Positions 62,070 through 64,000 of a stretch of DNA of 64,000 nucleotides are shown here, piece by piece. The stretch spans positions 62,001 to 126,000 of the forward strand of contig DINS01000008.1 of the NCBI GenBank assembly GCA_002426015.1. Reading direction: 5' to 3'. This stretch comes from Flavobacteriaceae bacterium UBA5534. GTDB lineage: Bacteria > Bacteroidota > Bacteroidia > Flavobacteriales > Flavobacteriaceae. The position numbers were made by a program, and so were the translations under genes. Under the pieces are notes generated by a model, which was not told the DNA's origin, made no database searches, and was given only the letters and a program-made list of their open reading frames with translations. Every line of letters starts with the position of its first letter. The first letter of the stretch is position 1.

Positions 62070-63320
62070 TTATTGCCCTTTAATGACGTTGTAATTTGCT
62101 TTCGCAAGTTGTAACTGTATTTTATGTTGAACCAAGGTGTTTTCATCTTCGTATAAATTGGTGAGTTCCGTAATGTATGCGGAAGAAGTAATGACACCAT
62201 TCTTGAGTTGTGAATCCGCAGCGTTGAGCACTTCTCTTCGAAGCTTGATAATTTCTAAATCAGATGTGATGAAGGCTTCCATTTTTTCGATTTCTCTTTG
62301 CTGTTGATTAAGTTCGATATTTGTATTTAGTTTGAAGGTTTCGGCTTCAGTTTCTATAATGTCTTTATTGATTGCCAAAGATTCACGCTGTTTTTTGTTG
62401 GAATTCCAATCGAATACATTCCAATTGAGTTTTATACCCATTGTATAAAAGGGTTGGAAGGAATTGTCGAGCATATTCAAACCTGGATTCCCATAGCCTA
62501 CAGTTGCAAAACCAAGCAGTTTAGGTGCGTTTTGTTTGGCTATCAAAGCTTCATTGTTTGAAATTTCTTCTTTTTTGAGCTGAAACAAGTCGAGTTCAGG
62601 TCGATTCAAAGCTGTATCAATTGGTGTATCTATAAAAGGTTTTTGAAAAGTGGTCGAAGCATCCAGAGATTGACCTATCATATTGGAAAGCGATTCAATA
62701 AGTACCATTTTTTTACTTTCCACTTCGGTAAATTGTTGATTGATTTTCAGTAATTCAGCTTCCAGAACTTTATCGGATGCTGGCAACACCACGCCATATG
62801 CAATGCCTGTTTTTACTTCGTCTAATTTGCTTTGCAACTGTGCCTTTTTAGCTTTTAAGAGAGCGTTCGTTTCCTGCGCCAATAAAATTGAAAAAAAGTA
62901 CTGATTGATGCGTTGCTTCAATTGGTAAAGATTGACTTCCACCTGTTTTTGCTTGGTTTTGGTTTGAGCCGACTTCACTTCTAAAGAGGCATTCGTAGCA
63001 CCACCATTGTAAATGAGTTGATTGACCGAAAGGGTTGCCCGATATTGGTCCTTATTGAGGGGTTCAATGCCTGAATTTGGAATAGGGATTTCGATGACAT
63101 CAGATTGATAGGTAGCTTGGGCATCCAAATTGATCTGCGGCAGTCTTGCATTGGAAACAATTTCTTTGTCCAATTGATTCTGTGCATCAAGCAATTGTGA
63201 TTGCTTTGCCAATGGGTAATTTTTGGTTGCCAAATCGTAACATTCCTGAAGTGTTATGGATTGTTGGGCCAAGACAGGCACAGCAAAAAAAGAGATTAAA
63301 ATGATGAGAAAAAGTTTCAT
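62070..63320 (-). CDS. TolC-family channel of the ABC efflux operon
   Basis: A 416-residue outer-membrane efflux protein with a signal peptide (ISFFAVPVLAQ). It has the two helix-repeat halves of TolC (TLQECYDLATKNYPLAKQSQ; LFQLKKEEISNNEALIAKQ). It differs from the RND-linked TolC at 51.8 kb. It starts one base after the tetR stop, so the operon begins with the regulator. Confidence 0.93.
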   Translation of the reverse strand: MKLFLIILISFFAVPVLAQQSITLQECYDLATKNYPLAKQSQLLDAQNQLDKEIVSNARLPQINLDAQATYQSDVIEIPIPNSGIEPLNKDQYRATLSVNQLIYNGGATNASLEVKSAQTKTKQKQVEVNLYQLKQRINQYFFSILLAQETNALLKAKKAQLQSKLDEVKTGIAYGVVLPASDKVLEAELLKINQQFTEVESKKMVLIESLSNMIGQSLDASTTFQKPFIDTPIDTALNRPELDLFQLKKEEISNNEALIAKQNAPKLLGFATVGYGNPGLNMLDNSFQPFYTMGIKLNWNVFDWNSNKKQRESLAINKDIIETEAETFKLNTNIELNQQQREIEKMEAFITSDLEIIKLRREVLNAADSQLKNGVITSSAYITELTNLYEDENTLVQHKIQLQLAKANYNVIKGQ

Positions 63321-63321
63321 T

Positions 63322-63936
63322 TTATTTGCATTTTATGGAATTGATGATAAAATTGGCGACTTCGGTTTTACGACTTTCTACAAATTCTTTATAGCTTTTT
63401 TCATCTTTATCCGAAAAAGCTTTTATCAATGGCTTTCCCAAAAAAGGAAAAATATTGAGCGCAAGGATATTGAAGAACAATTGGTCTGCATCAATGGGTT
63501 TTATTATGCCTTGATTGATTTCGTCTTTTACTTTTGCTTTAAATTTTTCAAGATTTGGAAATCCTGTATTTTGCTTGAGTTTTAGAATAAAATTCTCATT
63601 TCTATTGAGCTCTTGGATGATAAAATTCGGCAAATAGGGGTGTTTCATCATAAAAGTGGTATAATTTAAAGTGAAGTGTCTAATCTTATCTTCAACCGAG
63701 GAATCGTCATTTAAAATCGTATTTAATTGTGGTGCCAATAGGGAAAATGCTTGCTTAAAAACTGCTTCAAAAAGAAGTTCTTTATTTCGATAATAATAGT
63801 GAAGCATTGCCTTATTAATATTGGCCTTATCAGCAATTTCCTGCATGCGTGCACCATCCATTCCTTTGGATTGAAATACGCTTTTTGCGGCTTCCAATAT
63901 CTGTTCTTCTGTAGTTTCGTCTTTTGTCTTTTTCAT
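63322..63936 (-). CDS. TetR/AcrR family repressor of the ABC efflux operon
   Basis: A 204-residue regulator. The N-terminal helix-turn-helix is EEQILEAAKSVFQSKGMDGARMQEIADKANINKAMLHYYYRNKELLFEAVF, and the rest is a helical ligand domain of unknown specificity. First gene of the operon, next to a 16-bp palindrome that is its likely operator, so the operon is probably autoregulated. E. coli YbhGFSR is likewise controlled by a TetR-type protein (CecR). Confidence 0.94.
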   Translation of the reverse strand: MKKTKDETTEEQILEAAKSVFQSKGMDGARMQEIADKANINKAMLHYYYRNKELLFEAVFKQAFSLLAPQLNTILNDDSSVEDKIRHFTLNYTTFMMKHPYLPNFIIQELNRNENFILKLKQNTGFPNLEKFKAKVKDEINQGIIKPIDADQLFFNILALNIFPFLGKPLIKAFSDKDEKSYKEFVESRKTEVANFIINSIKCK

Positions 63937-63951
63937 GTTTAACTATAAGGT

Positions 63952-63967
63952 TTAACCAAATGGTTAA
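63952..63967. promoter_or_regulatory. Palindromic operator upstream of tetR
   Basis: TTAACCAAATGGTTAA, seven-base arms around AA, 15 bases before the tetR ATG. A related half-site GTTTAAC lies at 63937-63943. Likely autoregulatory. Confidence 0.75.
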
Positions 63968-64000
63968 CAAATGTACAAAAATAATCAAACGAATTATCGC

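Noticed and set aside
1..64000. tRNA, rRNA, CRISPR array or insertion sequence
   Set aside because: No cloverleaf, regular spaced direct repeats, transposase or terminal inverted repeats were seen; intergenic gaps are short.

Overview
The window looks like an ordinary stretch of chromosome from a low-GC marine or aquatic member of the Bacteroidota, most likely Flavobacteriaceae. Supporting signs are Bacteroidota-type promoters (TTTG, about 19-21 bases, then TAnnTTTG), A-rich leaders instead of strong Shine-Dalgarno sites, lipoproteins with SCK/SCG lipoboxes, a long Bacteroidota-type NusB, a DUF3276 PUR protein, head-GIN/PspC proteins and the MoxR-DUF58-DUF4129-DUF4350-SpoIIM cluster. I see no rRNA, tRNA, CRISPR array, prophage or insertion sequence.

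Layout. 1-2.8 kb: a minus-strand group with an outer-membrane porin, an FMN-binding periplasmic protein, a small membrane protein and a truncated secreted protein. 2.9-5.5 kb: pyrD, a LysE exporter and an HMG-CoA-lyase-like enzyme. 5.6-10.6 kb: pepT, a YdeI-like protein, then nusB-DUF1573-yajC and a leucine dehydrogenase. 10.7-20 kb: an ABC exporter, PUR protein, M14 peptidase, CsaA, thioredoxin-like and OsmC proteins, TonB and a TonB-dependent receptor. 20-28 kb: lysoplasmalogenase-like protein, sigma factor with membrane partner, acyltransferase, Nudix, peptidyl-prolyl isomerase, M3 peptidase, UPF0126 channel and RDD protein. 28-34 kb: the MoxR cluster. 34-36 kb: Dps divergent from OxyR. 36-42 kb: AIM24, DUF4442, DUF4870, PadR, PspC, NTF2-like and two head-GIN proteins. 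42-47 kb: M2 peptidase, TrxB, and a YtxH/holin-like envelope set.

47-56.3 kb is the most interesting part. It holds a tripartite RND efflux operon followed by a PII-like small protein and a DUF2892 membrane protein, and, 1.4 kb beyond the efflux promoter, a sulfide:quinone-oxidoreductase-like flavoprotein flanked by two short proteins (45 and 40 residues). The RND operon and the flavoprotein share the same 14-bp FNR-like palindrome (GTAAC-N4-GTTAC). In each case its centre is exactly 33 bp from the centre of the -7 element. At the flavoprotein the palindrome sits midway between two divergent -7-like elements. I infer a common regulon, possibly responding to sulfide, reactive sulfur or redox state.

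56.3-64 kb: a TetR-controlled ABC efflux operon of YbhGFSR type (TetR, TolC, HlyD adaptor, metal-binding-like lipoprotein, OsmC, two ATPases, two permeases). A clear palindromic operator precedes tetR, and the first permease gene carries a one-base frameshift.
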